From positions 77,991,569 through 78,055,568 of the forward strand of contig NC_073745.1 in assembly GCF_029784135.1 (NCBI RefSeq): a DNA stretch of 64,000 bases, written 5' to 3'. The notes below the pieces were generated by a model. That model was not told the DNA's origin, did no database searches, and worked only from the letters and a program-made list of their open reading frames with translations. Positions 1-9,700 of the stretch are shown piece by piece. This DNA is from Toxorhynchites rutilus septentrionalis. Its lineage: Eukaryota > Arthropoda > Insecta > Diptera > Culicidae. Made by a program: the position numbers and the translations under genes. Positions within the stretch are counted from its first letter, which is position 1, and every line of letters starts with the position of its first letter.

Positions 1-1790
1 ACGGTGTAACAATTTCCCCTTCTTCTTCAACTCTGAAAAGGCCTGTGAGAATCCTACAACTAAAATACACAGCAAATGTTCCAATGGGAAAAAGTATGAA
101 TCAACAGAAAAAAGTTTATAAACTAATGCAAAACAGAGAATTACACACTGAGTAAAAAAAGGGGGTAAAGTGTAGCAGACTTTTTCTCTCACATATATAC
201 AGAATATATACAACAAAGCAAACAAACAAACAAAATAATTAATTATTATTTTTGTAGTAGATGCTAGTTTTATAAGACAATTTACTATATATGGGCCGTG
301 CTCGGAGCGGGGATAAGATCGCAAACCGATTCGTCCTCCACCACTCCTCGCACGCCGTCCGTTGGCTCTCATCTAATTGTGGTAGTGATATTTTCGTGAA
401 ATTTCCAATTCTGCTAGAGAACACTGGAAAGTAAAAAAAAAAGTCGAAATATGTGGAACAAGAAAACAATTAAATACACCGGCCGGCACACGGTTGGATA
501 CCATTGTGTAATAGGTTTGGTTTTTAAACGAATTCGATGGACTCACGGAAATCTTACGTGCAGGGAAACGGAAATCAAAACAACAACAATCCAAAAACGG
601 AATCGGAAAATGAGGCAAAAAAAATCAACAATCAGAATAGACACGGATATTGAATATTGAATCCTAAAAACCTTTTCTACCAATAATAATGACTGTTTAT
701 AGAGCCCTTTCTCGTTTTCTCTAAAAGAATTACGAAAAAACAAATTTAGAACAGTAACAAATTAACACACCCACAAAAAAACACACACACGGATCTGGAA
801 ATTGGAACAATGAAAACCAAGAGAGAAAAAAACGAAAATCAAGTAAAACTAATTATTCAACAAAAAAAATATGGCTAGGTAGAATGTGATAAACAAGATA
901 TAAGGTGAACAAAAAAAACACTAAATAGCAAGCCACAGCAACGCTAAATTGTATGACATTAGCGTGTTTTAACGTTGTTTCCAAATCGTTGTTTTTATTT
1001 CTTTCTTTTGGTCCGCTTCCAATGAATCATGCAGAATCAAAACAAAAAATGAAAACAGAAGAAGAGAAACTGTTGAGTTGAATCTCGAGTTTCCCGTCGT
1101 TTCTGTTTTTAGTAGCACAAAAATTCACCCGAGCTCATCGTTCGTGATTTTAAAGACAGTGTTCGCTTCGGTCGGCAGAGGCGGAGGCATCGGATACAGA
1201 ACAAGCAAATGCGTCATCCGTCTTCCGGCGAAGCAGAATGGATGGACAAGTGAATAGAAATCAATTATGTGAAAATGAACACAATGAATTTTAAACAAAA
1301 CCCTTCTCTGTTAAATTGAAAAACAAGGATTAGATATTTTAAGAAGTTTTTCTTCTGTATTTCTCGTTGCACAAGAGTAAGAATATATTATTAATCAAAC
1401 AAAGAAAACTGAGTAAAAACAAGAATAAACAGAAATCAAATAGAAATCAAGAGATAAAAATGAAAACGAAAACCGTGGTGTTTTCTCACTTGCGTGGAAT
1501 ATTTGAGAAAGCATTGTCCTGAAATAATCATTTTTTATGGTGAATGAAGGCCGGTTCGATTCTCCTGCCGAACGATACCTTTAGCGTCATAATGTGCTTA
1601 TTTTCCTTTTTGGCTCATCGAGTTTCATTTCACACCTGTTCTCAAAACTTTAAACATCTCCCGATTAATTTCTAAATGTATGCGGGGTAGTCTTTGTGGA
1701 ATTAATTAGTAATTTCTCCATGTGAGTCGTCTCATATCTTCTTGTGAAATTCTCGACATAAGGAGATTTATTGTCTGTAAATATTTGTAC
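1..1790. other. A-rich noncoding stretch, no gene seen
   Basis: Long A-rich and CA-rich runs, such as repeated ACACAC near 780, alternate with short GC-richer patches near 300-370 and 1,140-1,240. No frame looks protein-like: the short frames here lack recognisable domains and many open only at non-ATG codons. An AATAAA lies near 1,421. The composition would suit a UTR or long intron of a gene outside the window, but nothing shows this directly. Confidence 0.4.
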
Positions 1791-1792
1791 AC

Positions 1793-1945
1793 CCAGGTTT
1801 TTTACGCGGTTTTTTTTGCGCGGTTTTCTTACGAGTTTTTTTTACGCGGATTTTCCAATTAACGCGGTTTTTTACACGGATTTTCCAATTAACGCGGTTT
1901 TTTACACGGATTTTCCAATTAACACGGTTTTTTTACGCGGACCCG
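1793..1945. repeat. ACGCGG minisatellite array 1
   Basis: The block opens with CACCCAGGTTTTTTACGCGG and continues as about 30-bp units, each combining ATTTTCCAATTAACGCGG with a T-run and ACGCGG or ACACGG. The same motif recurs at 3,984-4,085 and 5,398-5,600. Each array has an edge resembling CACCCAGG or CCCCCGCGTAAAAAAA, so the arrays look like the interior and ends of a palindromic MITE-like element. Three perfect or near-perfect units are visible here. Confidence 0.75.
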
Positions 1946-2075
1946 CATAAAAAGAGACCAATACAATGGGCCCTATTATAGAAATCAAATCGAGGATTTG
2001 ATGCAATCACTATCACTATCACACCGAGTAAAATCCGAGTAAAGTAAGTAAGAATTATAGAAATCGAGGAAAACA

Positions 2076-2787
2076 GCTTTATTCGTTATAATTGCTTGAA
2101 TTTCAGGGGTGGCGTTGAAATATTTTAAAACGGGTTTGAAATGTTTCACAAAGCACTAGAGAAAGGATGCCAAATCTTTTTTGAGACATCTGCTATGAAA
2201 ATTTTCAATATCTGTATTTTCAAAAGTGTTAATATCGTTGTTTAGGAGAAAACTGATATTCCTTCTTCGAATTAAGTTTATTAGGCGTAATAAAAACAAC
2301 AGTAACATATAAATTTCCCTTTTTTTAGTAAAACATTTTTTTTGTATATCATTTTTTAATTCATTCTAGCATGAAATAACGAGTGGTTAGAGCTTAGGAC
2401 TAGCATGTGTGAATAAGGTTCGATCAGATTTTCATTCACTACTGTATGATATATTACGTCAAATTGCGTAGTAAAATTGTTTGGGAAATTGGTGATAGAG
2501 TATTTGAAGTATAAACGACATTCCGTATAAAGGTTCTGGTATAAAGATCTGTTTTATTTGAAAAACCGTGACAATCATTTTTTAATATATATTAAATATT
2601 ACATTAATCTTATATATATTAACATCTAGCTAATTTGACAGACATGTAATGCGACATGAAAAATTGGACATTTTTGTAAACATCGAGTTTGGGACCCTAA
2701 TTACGACACTGTTTCACTGTCATCGTGAATGTCCAATTACAGGTCACAATCGCCTATAATGCAGCACTGAGTGGTGCCTCGATATGT
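2076..2787. other. Noncoding AT-rich DNA
   Basis: No open frame, RNA gene or repeat could be identified here, apart from ordinary AT-rich sequence and a TATATA-rich patch near 2,585-2,620. Confidence 0.4.
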
Positions 2788-3072
2788 CTAATAGGGGCAA
2801 CTTACTGTTTGTATCATAGAAGAAACACATACTTTCTGCCATTCTGAGCCAAGACGCATGGGATGTCTCAGTGCATTAAGCTTCTCACAGAATTCCTCCC
2901 ACTTTTCCTTAACCGGGATTCTATTTGAAAGTCTCGAGCAATGTCTACGAGCCGGTAGTGATTTGTTTTTTTCTTCTGTCCACTCATTTCCAGTCAATGA
3001 AATATACGCTGAAAGTAAATCCTGCATTGTAAATTTTAACATGATGGATATAAATGATTCTGGATTGAACAC
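2788..3072 (-). pseudogene. SANT/zeste-like DNA-binding domain fragment
   Basis: The minus-strand frame reads through motifs such as KWEEFCEKLNALRHPMRLGS and EWQKV. The pattern W-x2-x-x2-LN-x4-P-x-R-x4-WQKV resembles the third helix region of Myb/SANT-like (zeste-type) DNA-binding domains, which insects encode both in host genes and in the second ORF of Harbinger-type elements. The frame has no ATG at its upstream end; just upstream the minus strand reads GGTAAGTG, so an exon boundary is possible. It ends at a stop after about 94 codons and no transposase is adjacent. A mobile-element relic is more likely than a working gene. Confidence 0.35.
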
Positions 3073-3639
3073 TTACCTTGTATAGACTGTTCTGGCAGCA
3101 CCGGGAAACAAATACTAATCAAACAAACGAACGAATCCAAACATACAGCAAAAGCAACAATCAAACCAAAACAAACTGCTTGAAAAATTATTGTATTGTA
3201 GTTGTACCGATAGCTATCATTCGCTCGATGCTATCGAATTGCTCGGTTTCTATAATAGCAAAATAGAGCTAACGAGCAAAATTCTTATCTCCTCGATTTC
3301 TATAATAGCCCAATATCACATCTCCCGCTCAGCTCACATTTTTCTCTTATGTTCCTTCAGAGAATATTACGGTAATTAGTACTTGTAACGGATCTTAGCG
3401 CTTATGAAGGAAATGAGTGCCGCATCTTATCACGATTCTTACGTGGATTTTAGGTGTTGGGTAACGGGTAGCTCACCGGGCGGTATAACGGGACGGGGTT
3501 TTTACGGGCAGCGATTCGTGAATGGATTTCCCTGTCTACTTAGCTCTGGACAGTCCAACAGTGGTACTGCACGTGCATCGGCAGTAGAGTGTACAAACCA
3601 CAAGGGAATCTTCTAGCAACAGCAGTTGACTTCATCATT

Positions 3640-3830
3640 CTTTGTGTGGACACCGACTGGACAACATCGTTGCTGGACGGGCTGGACGGCGAGGGATCGA
3701 GTGCCTTTCTCAAGGCAAGAGGGCGGAGGTGGTAGCGCTGGAGTAAAATAGAGTAGTGTTTTCAAAGGGCCTTTCTCAAGGCTAGAGACGAATGAACTGA
3801 AAAAGTTTAAAGTCTCTATAATACAATACC
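3640..3830 (+). repeat. Paired-hairpin repeat, copy 1
   Basis: A roughly 190-bp repeat from GTGTGGACACCGACTGGACA to GTTTAAAGTCTCTATAATAC. It holds two small hairpins: TGCCTT-TCTC-AAGGCA at about 3,701 and GCCTT-TCTC-AAGGC at about 3,768. Other copies lie at about 6,150-6,350 on the minus strand and 40,485-40,680 on the plus strand. The 4-nt loops and short GC-rich stems resemble histone mRNA 3' stem-loops, but the flanks do not match a histone gene that can be recognised here. Confidence 0.65.
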
Positions 3831-3983
3831 ATTACCATTGACTTCATTCGTGAGGAAAACCGAACTATAGCTACCAGTAACCAACGAAATTGCAGGAAAA
3901 AACTACGGGTTTTCGGAAGCGAGCAATACTCAACTTTTTACTTCCGTTCTACGTAGTATTTGATTTCTATCATTAGGTCACAT

Positions 3984-4085
3984 GTTTTTTACGCGGATTG
4001 TCGAATTAACACAGTTTTTTTACGCGGATTTTCCAATTAACGCGTTTTTTTACGAGGTACGTATCCCCCACATAAAAAAAACCTT
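3984..4085. repeat. ACGCGG minisatellite array 2
   Basis: Repeats the ACGCGGATTTTCCAATTAAC unit seen at 1,793 and 5,398. It ends GGTACGTATCCCCCACATAA followed by an A-run and CCTTGGTG. That edge is the approximate inverse of the CACCCAGG-T-run-ACGCGG start of the other arrays, so it behaves as a terminal inverted repeat. Confidence 0.65.
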
Positions 4086-4637
4086 GGTGTAATTGGTTTC
4101 GAAAAGAATTTTGCTCTATTTTGCTATCATTGGTACCGAGCAAGTCGGTCGTATCGACCGAGTGATAGCATTCGGTGCATCTGTCATATTTTCTTGAGCT
4201 GTTTGGTTTGCTCGTTTGCATCCCAGTTCGGTTTGGTTCTCATTCCTGATATTTTTCTTCGGGAAACTCGATTTACTCGATTTACAAATTACCTAATTTT
4301 AGCTCGGTGTGATAATGATAATGATAGGAATCGAATCAGCCGCTGGATTCGATTTACATTATAGGGCCCAATACTTCTCTACACGCAACTTTGGTGGCTT
4401 TCTCTACTCGGCGTGGGCAGGACATTACACAGTGGAAAACTTCAAGATAGCTCTAACATCCTGTAATTTTTTTTTCATACATACATTTATTGAATCTTCC
4501 ATGATGTGGAAATAACAATATTTGGTTATGCATTTAGTTCTAACATAATAAAGTATTACGTTTGTTATCAATACTTACAGTTAAAATTTCACATGTGTGC
4601 TGGAGCACAACACTAACGTTTGACCACGTTCGAATAA

Positions 4638-5351
4638 TTATGTGTTCCTGGAGATCCCGTGAAGCAATCGTTCTATTTTGTGACTGCTGAGAATAGCTGT
4701 GTCATCTGCGAATGTTGTAGTCATTAAGTTCCGCGAGGTCGCGTGGAATGCCAGCATAAATTTCTCGCTCTGTTGATAGAATTTGATTATACCGAACATG
4801 AAACTTTCTTCCCAGTAGGTAAGAACGCATAATTTCATATACTTGTGGTAGTATATTTTTAATTTTATAGAGCAGTCCTTCGTTCCAGACTTTATCGAAT
4901 GCTTGAATGCTACATCACGAAAAAACGCTGAGCAATAACCGCGACCTTCATATACTTTACGAATTTCTTCTATCAATCGGTGCACTTGCTCAATATTGCC
5001 ATGTTTTACTCGGAATCCGAATTGATGATTCGGGATTAATCCTTCAATCTCGAGCGCTGATTTTATTAGGATAATTTTTTCGAACTCTTTTGAGAAGATT
5101 GGAAGGATGCTGATAGGTCTATAAGATTCCACTTTCTGTGCGTCTCTCCCTGGCTTAGGTGTCATAATGATGGTCGAAATTTTCCATACTTGTGGGAAAT
5201 ATCCTATATGGATCATTGCGCTGAGATGTTTAATTGCTAGGTCAGGTAGTTCCTTGATCATATTTCCATTGATGTGGTCGATACCGAGTGACCTTTTCAT
5301 ATTAATATGATTTTTGATAACTTGTCTCACCAACCGATGCTTGATTTTCAT
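4638..5351 (-). pseudogene. Jockey-clade LINE reverse transcriptase fragment
   Basis: The minus-strand frame shows RT blocks in order: GIDHINGNMIKELP, the PKPGRDAQKVESYRPISILP block, NHQFGFRVKHGN, and a catalytic FADDTAILSS box. This order and wording are typical of jockey-clade non-LTR reverse transcriptases. The region between the QFGFR and FADD blocks is degenerate: it reads AFKHSIKSGTKD where the family has an aspartate-containing AFD-type block, and the GIPQGS motif is missing. Upstream endonuclease sequence is absent. It is a 5'-truncated, internally deleted copy, not an active element. It lies next to ACGCGG array 3. Confidence 0.8.
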
Positions 5352-5397
5352 TTTGTTTTGGTTTGTAGCACCAGAAAATTCGAGCCAAAGAGGGATA

Positions 5398-5630
5398 CAC
5401 CCAGGTTTTTTTCACGTGGATTTTCAAATTAAACGCGGTTTTTATTACGCGGATTTTCCAATTAACTCGTTTTTTTATACGCGGATTTTCCAATTAAAGC
5501 GTTTTTTTACGCGGATTTTCGAATCAACGCGTTTTTTCACACGATTTTTTCAATTAACGCGGTTTTTTACGAGGTACGTATCCCCCGCGTAAAAAAAATG
5601 TAAGGGGTTGTATCCAGGTTGTATTATGTT
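5398..5630. repeat. ACGCGG minisatellite array 3 with inverted ends
   Basis: Starts TACACCCAGGTTTTTTTCAC and runs through about six variants of the ACGCGGATTTTCCAATTAA unit. It ends ACGTATCCCCCGCGTAAAAA, then TTGTATCCAGG. The two ends are inverted relative to each other, which marks this as the most complete copy of the element in the window. No protein is encoded. Confidence 0.7.
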
Positions 5631-5849
5631 CTTTGTTACAGATAAATTTGATGAACGTCCTTTTACGTTTGATGTGATGCCTAGGACTACCAATATGTGA
5701 ACGGAAGAAATGTCAAACAATCATTGTATTTTACATTTCCCTCTGAAATTATTGCACATCTCATGTTCACGTAGTTCTCAAACCGAGAAAGTTCATACAC
5801 CTCTAGAATCTGAAATGAAGATTTTCCCAGGCTTCTCAGTTTTAAAGTA

Positions 5850-6130
5850 CGTTTTAGGGAAACATTCCGGTCCGCACAACGACAAGCGAGTACAGAAGTA
5901 CTCAACACCAAAAATACCCCCGACTTGCATGTATTTACAAAGCAGATTCCCCCAGCGACATTAATTTTGAAGTCCGTGTTAGGGAAATACAGATCAGTGG
6001 GAAAAAATACCCCCGACTTGCATGTTTTCACAAAGCGGATTCCCCCAGGCACATTGATTTTGAAGTCCGTGTTAGAGAAAGATAGCTCGGTGGGAACAAA
6101 AATACCTCCGACTTGCATGTATATACATGT
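5850..6130. repeat. About 94-bp subrepeats, three units
   Basis: ACCCCCGACTTGCATG or close variants recur at about 5,916, 6,009 and 6,105. Each is followed by a TTTGAAGTCCGTGTTAG block. The same subrepeat family appears at 7,370-7,860, 21,400-21,680, 37,140-37,320 and 45,580-45,740, always inside or next to the palindrome-ended repeats. It is a subterminal tandem module of that family. Confidence 0.65.
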
Positions 6131-6149
6131 ATATTTGCAAGGAAGGAAG

Positions 6150-6350
6150 GAAGGTATTGTATTATAGAGACTTTAAACTTTTGCAGTTCATTCGTCTCTA
6201 GCCTTGAGAAAGGCCCTTTGAAAACTCTACTCTATTCTACTCCAGCGCTACCACCTCCGCCCTCTTGCCTTGAGAAAGGCACTCGATCCCTCGCCGTCCA
6301 GCCCGTCCAGCAACGATGTTGTCCAGTCGGTGTCCACACAAAGAATGATA
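6150..6350 (-). repeat. Paired-hairpin repeat, copy 2 (inverted)
   Basis: Reverse complement of the repeat at 3,640-3,830, from GGTATTGTATTATAGAGAC to GTGTCCACACAAAGAATGA. Both hairpins (GCCTTGAGAAAGGC) are conserved. Confidence 0.65.
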
Positions 6351-6359
6351 TTTGCAAGG

Positions 6360-6842
6360 CATATTTCAACAGGTACATTGATTTTGAAGTCTGTGTTGGG
6401 GAAACCGTAAATCGGACCAATTTAAACTTGTCAGTTAGGGCGTTTAAACAACGCTTGACATTTTACAGTTATTCAATTGTTCATCTTATGAAAAATAACA
6501 TTTTATTAATTGTGATAGACGCGTAGAAACATTTCCTATCAATTGATGCAAACATCTTTCCGATCTGTTAAGAAATGTTCGAGTTATAAGCATTCAAAAT
6601 ACGGGTAGGGTTAGCATACAAATCGGCAGAACAAATGTATAGGAAAAAAGGAAGCTCTTCAAGTTTTCATGGATTTATACCGTTTAGAGATTAGCGAATT
6701 GTAATGTATAGCATATCAAATCTTAGAGAAAATCATGAGAACTCGTCCACAGTGAAAATAGTTATTAACGTTAACTTTATTTCATAAAAACGTGACCTGT
6801 TTTCTGATTTGGCACCCCTCCCTAAAGACGTAGTTCTACGTC
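6360..6842. repeat. Palindrome-ended repeat fragment
   Basis: The sequence from about 6,390 is the inverse of 7,130-7,370 and of 19,330-19,560 (shared core: ATTGATGCAAACATC and TTCGAGTTATAAGC). Its last part (6,740-6,842) matches 22,524-22,620 inverted and 56,780-56,855. It ends in the palindrome at 6,827-6,842, GACGTAGTTCTACGTC. It looks like two members of one repeat family joined head to head. Confidence 0.55.
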
Positions 6843-7080
6843 AAAAACCTGGGTGCATATTTCATATATAAAGGGTGTGTCACATCAAATTGCATCACGG
6901 AAAAAACGCTGTAGAAATTCGCCCAGTAGACCGATCCTTTTGAAAATTTTAGACAGTAAAATAAAAACTATTAAACAACTTTTGGCATTTTCTTTTTATT
7001 CATACTTCGAGCCCAAGCCCGTATGCTCGCACCTTCCTCTTTACCCCGTCCATAAGGTTCTGTACAACGTCAGGTTGTAG

Positions 7081-8010
7081 TTTTTTGACGTGGGACTACG
7101 TCTAACCGGAATATATGGAGGGTAAAATGAAAACCTAAACACAGAACATGCAGGAAAAAATGAAAGATTTCGAATGCTTATAGCTCGAACATTTCGTACT
7201 GGATAGGAGAGATGTTTGCATCACTTGATAGGGAATATTTCTGCGCATCTATCGCAACTAACAAAATGTTGTTTTTCATTAGATAAACAATTGAATAACT
7301 GTAAAATATTAGGCGTTATCTAAACGCCCTAACTGCATCGTTTTGATTGGCCCGATTTACGGTTTCCCTAACACAGCCATCAAAACCAAGCAGCCTTGGG
7401 GAAATCGGCATTGCAAATACATGAAAGTAGGGGGACTTTTGTTCTCATCGAAAAATGTTCCCTAACACAGACTTTAAAACCAAGCAGCGAAGTCGGCATT
7501 GCAAACACACGAAAGAGCCTAGAGGCGAGTGAACTGAAAAGTTTAAACCCTCTTAAAGCCAAAAAGAAGAAAAAGAACACACGAAAGTAGGGGGAGCTTT
7601 TGTTCCCACCGAAATGTGTTCCCTAATAGAGATTTCTAAACCAAGGTGCCTGGAGAAATCGGTATTTCAAATTCATGCAAGTCGGGGGTATTTTTGTTCC
7701 GATTGAAATGTGTTTCCCTAACACAGACTTCAAAACCGAGGTTTCTGGGGAAATCGGCTCTGCAAATAAATGCAAACTGCGAGTACTTTTGTCCTCGCTT
7801 GCCTTTGTGCAGAGTGGAATATGTCTGTCCTAACATGATCTTCTAAACTTAGGAACCTGGGAAAATCGTGCAGCCACTAGAAGCGAATGACATATATTTT
7901 ACACATATATTTTGTTCTAGTCATCATACCAAACTTAAAAGGTCCGTCATTAAATTTACTTGTAACGAAGAACAATCAATCACAATAAATGAATTGACTT
8001 TACACGGCAT
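7081..8010. mobile_element. Palindrome-ended repeat replacing mariner interior
   Basis: Begins TTTTTTGACGTGGGACTACG. It continues with the subterminal block shared with 19,290-19,560, then four to five subrepeat units (7,370-7,860) containing CCCTAACACAGACTT and GGGAAATCGGC. The right edge abuts GTCCTTTGAATAG, which is mariner sequence. No clear right-hand palindrome is present, so the element is truncated on that side or the exchange involved a deletion. Confidence 0.6.
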
Positions 8011-8011
8011 T

Positions 8012-8769
8012 TGTCCTTTGAATAGTGGCACGAAGCGAGATCCGGCCAGAAGATGGTCGGGCCCTCGTGCTGCTTCAATAGTGATAGTAAGCGCTTCTGT
8101 AGACACTCTTTAAGGTAAACCTGCCCGTTTACCGTGCCGGTCATCACGAAGGGGGCGCTCCGCTTTCCGCAAGAGCAGATCGCTTGCCACACCATGTACT
8201 TTTTGGCAAACTAGTTATAGTTATAGTTTCTGCTTGTGAATCTCCTCCGGAACGCTGAATTTGTCCTCTGCGGAGAAGAACAACAGGCCCGGCAGCTGAA
8301 GAAAGTCCGCTTTGACGTAGGTTTCGTCGTCCATTACCAGGCAATGCGGCTTCGTCAGCATTTCGGTGTACAGTTTCCGGGCTCGCGTCTTCCCCACCAT
8401 GTTCTGCCTTTCGTCGCGGTTAGGAGCCTTCTGAACCTTGTATGTACGCAGGCCCTCCCGCTGCTTGGTCCGCTGGACGAATGAACTTTACAAATTCAGC
8501 TTATTGGCGACATCCCGAACCGAACTTCTCGGATCACGTCTAAACTGCTTAACTACGCGCTTGTGATCTTTTTCACTGACGGAGCATCCATTTTTGCCGT
8601 TCTTCACCTTCCGGTCGATGGTTAGGTTCTCGAAGTATCGTTTAAGTACTCTGCTGACCGTGGATTGGACGATTCCCAGCATCTTACCGATGTCCCGATG
8701 TGACAACTCCGGATTCTCGAAATGAGTGCGCAGGATTAATTCACGACGCTCTTTTTCGTTCGACGACAT
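8012..8769 (-). pseudogene. ITmD37E transposase remnant (copy 1)
   Basis: Starts with MSSNEKERRELILRTHFENP and a helix-turn-helix region (GKMLGIVQSTVSRVLKRYFE), as in the other two copies. A TCA-to-TAA change near 8,488 stops the frame right after NKLNL. The next stretch, coding LVMDDETYVKADF with the first catalytic Asp, is still readable in a second frame but then breaks. The segment with the DD37E glutamate is missing because of the replacement at 7,081-8,010. The protein cannot be active. Confidence 0.85.
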
Positions 8770-8921
8770 TTTTCCAAAATTACGAAAAATTGACAGTGAA
8801 GCATGGCCAACGTGATCTATACACTCTTATCTGATTATAAGCGAAAGCTGAAGATATAATTCCTAAAAATTAAATTTCTACAGCGTTTTTTCCGTAATGC
8901 AATTTGATGTGACACACCCTT

Positions 8922-9300
8922 TATTTACTTTTCGTGCCGTGAAATATCTTCAAAACAGTCACCTGGTATCCCTGGAAATGAAGTTCAATGTTTATATTCA
9001 ATTGTGTTGTTTGGAAAATGCCCATTTGGAAATCTGTAAAAAATTTCAATTACTGATTTGAATTTGATAGTTGCAGTTGAAAACATACATTGCTTACGCA
9101 ATTTTAGTTTAACCGTGAAACAATTTCTGAAGATAAAAGTGGAACAAAGGAATACCGATTATTTAAATCAACAAGGTGCACAAACTACATCAAACAAACT
9201 AAACGACGACTCGACTGATTCACCAACGATCGCGGCAGAACGGTAGAGTTTTTGCATGCACGTAATCTATAACTCATATCATAATAGTTTGCGAGCAAAA
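8922..9300. other. Noncoding DNA
   Basis: No convincing frame, RNA gene or known repeat; AT-rich flank between mariner copy 1 and the LINE. Confidence 0.35.
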
Positions 9301-9700
9301 AAATTCCTCAGTTCAACAGTTGCACCATAACGAAGTGGCAGCGTTTTCGTGATTTGTCCCACGCGCAAATTTCATTTCAATCGCCTTGGGAGTGTCCCGG
9401 TGGACCGCGAAAAGGGTCTTAGACCGAGAAAAGAAAGGAAAACTATCCGCGAAGGTGGTCACAGGTCGTTCGAGGTCAGCTCGGATTTAGTGCGTTATCC
9501 CTGTCATCAAAAGAAACATTCGGACGAATCTAGTGTGTTCAATGAGAAAAATGGCGAAGGAACACGGGATCGGCGACTTTACGGCACGAAAGGTCATTAG
9601 GGAAGATTGCGGCGCAAAGTTGAGGGCACGCAAAAAAACTCTGATGAGTACCAACCGCATCCGGGAGCTACAAGTCGGTGGAGCACAAATTACGTAACGC

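Larger units (their letters stand above)
3188..4190. repeat. Foldback repeat with about 100-bp arms
   Basis: The left arm (about 3,188-3,300) and right arm (about 4,085-4,190) are inverted copies at very roughly three-quarters identity by eye. Shared blocks include TTGCTCGGT and ATAGCAAAATAGAG. Between the arms lie a copy of the hairpin repeat (3,640-3,830) and ACGCGG array 2. This looks like a decayed foldback element that collected other repeats. Confidence 0.5.
1965..4372. repeat. Imperfect inverted-repeat pair spanning 2.4 kb
   Basis: The stretch at about 1,965-2,075, beginning ATGGGCCCTATTATAGAAAT, is matched in reverse complement by about 4,245-4,372, which ends TTACATTATAGGGCCCA. Both arms carry a short ATCACT/ATCATT microrepeat next to a CACCGAG motif. 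Together with the ACGCGG arrays this implies a foldback repeat, or two oppositely oriented copies of one element. No coding potential is associated with the arms. Confidence 0.6.
6871..8921 (-). mobile_element. ITmD37E-type mariner copy 1, interrupted
   Basis: Bounded by inverted repeats AAGGGTGTGTCACATCAAAT and ATTTGATGTGACACACCCTT, with a TA dinucleotide on each side (6,869-6,870 and 8,922-8,923). At 2,051 bp it is about 750 bp longer than the copies at 13,701 and 22,645. Roughly 930 bp of foreign repeat (about 7,081-8,010) replaces about 180 bp of element interior that encodes transposase around the third catalytic residue. Confidence 0.85.

Noticed and set aside
1793..5600. CRISPR-like array
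   Set aside because: Units are contiguous minisatellite repeats without unique spacers, in a eukaryotic genome.
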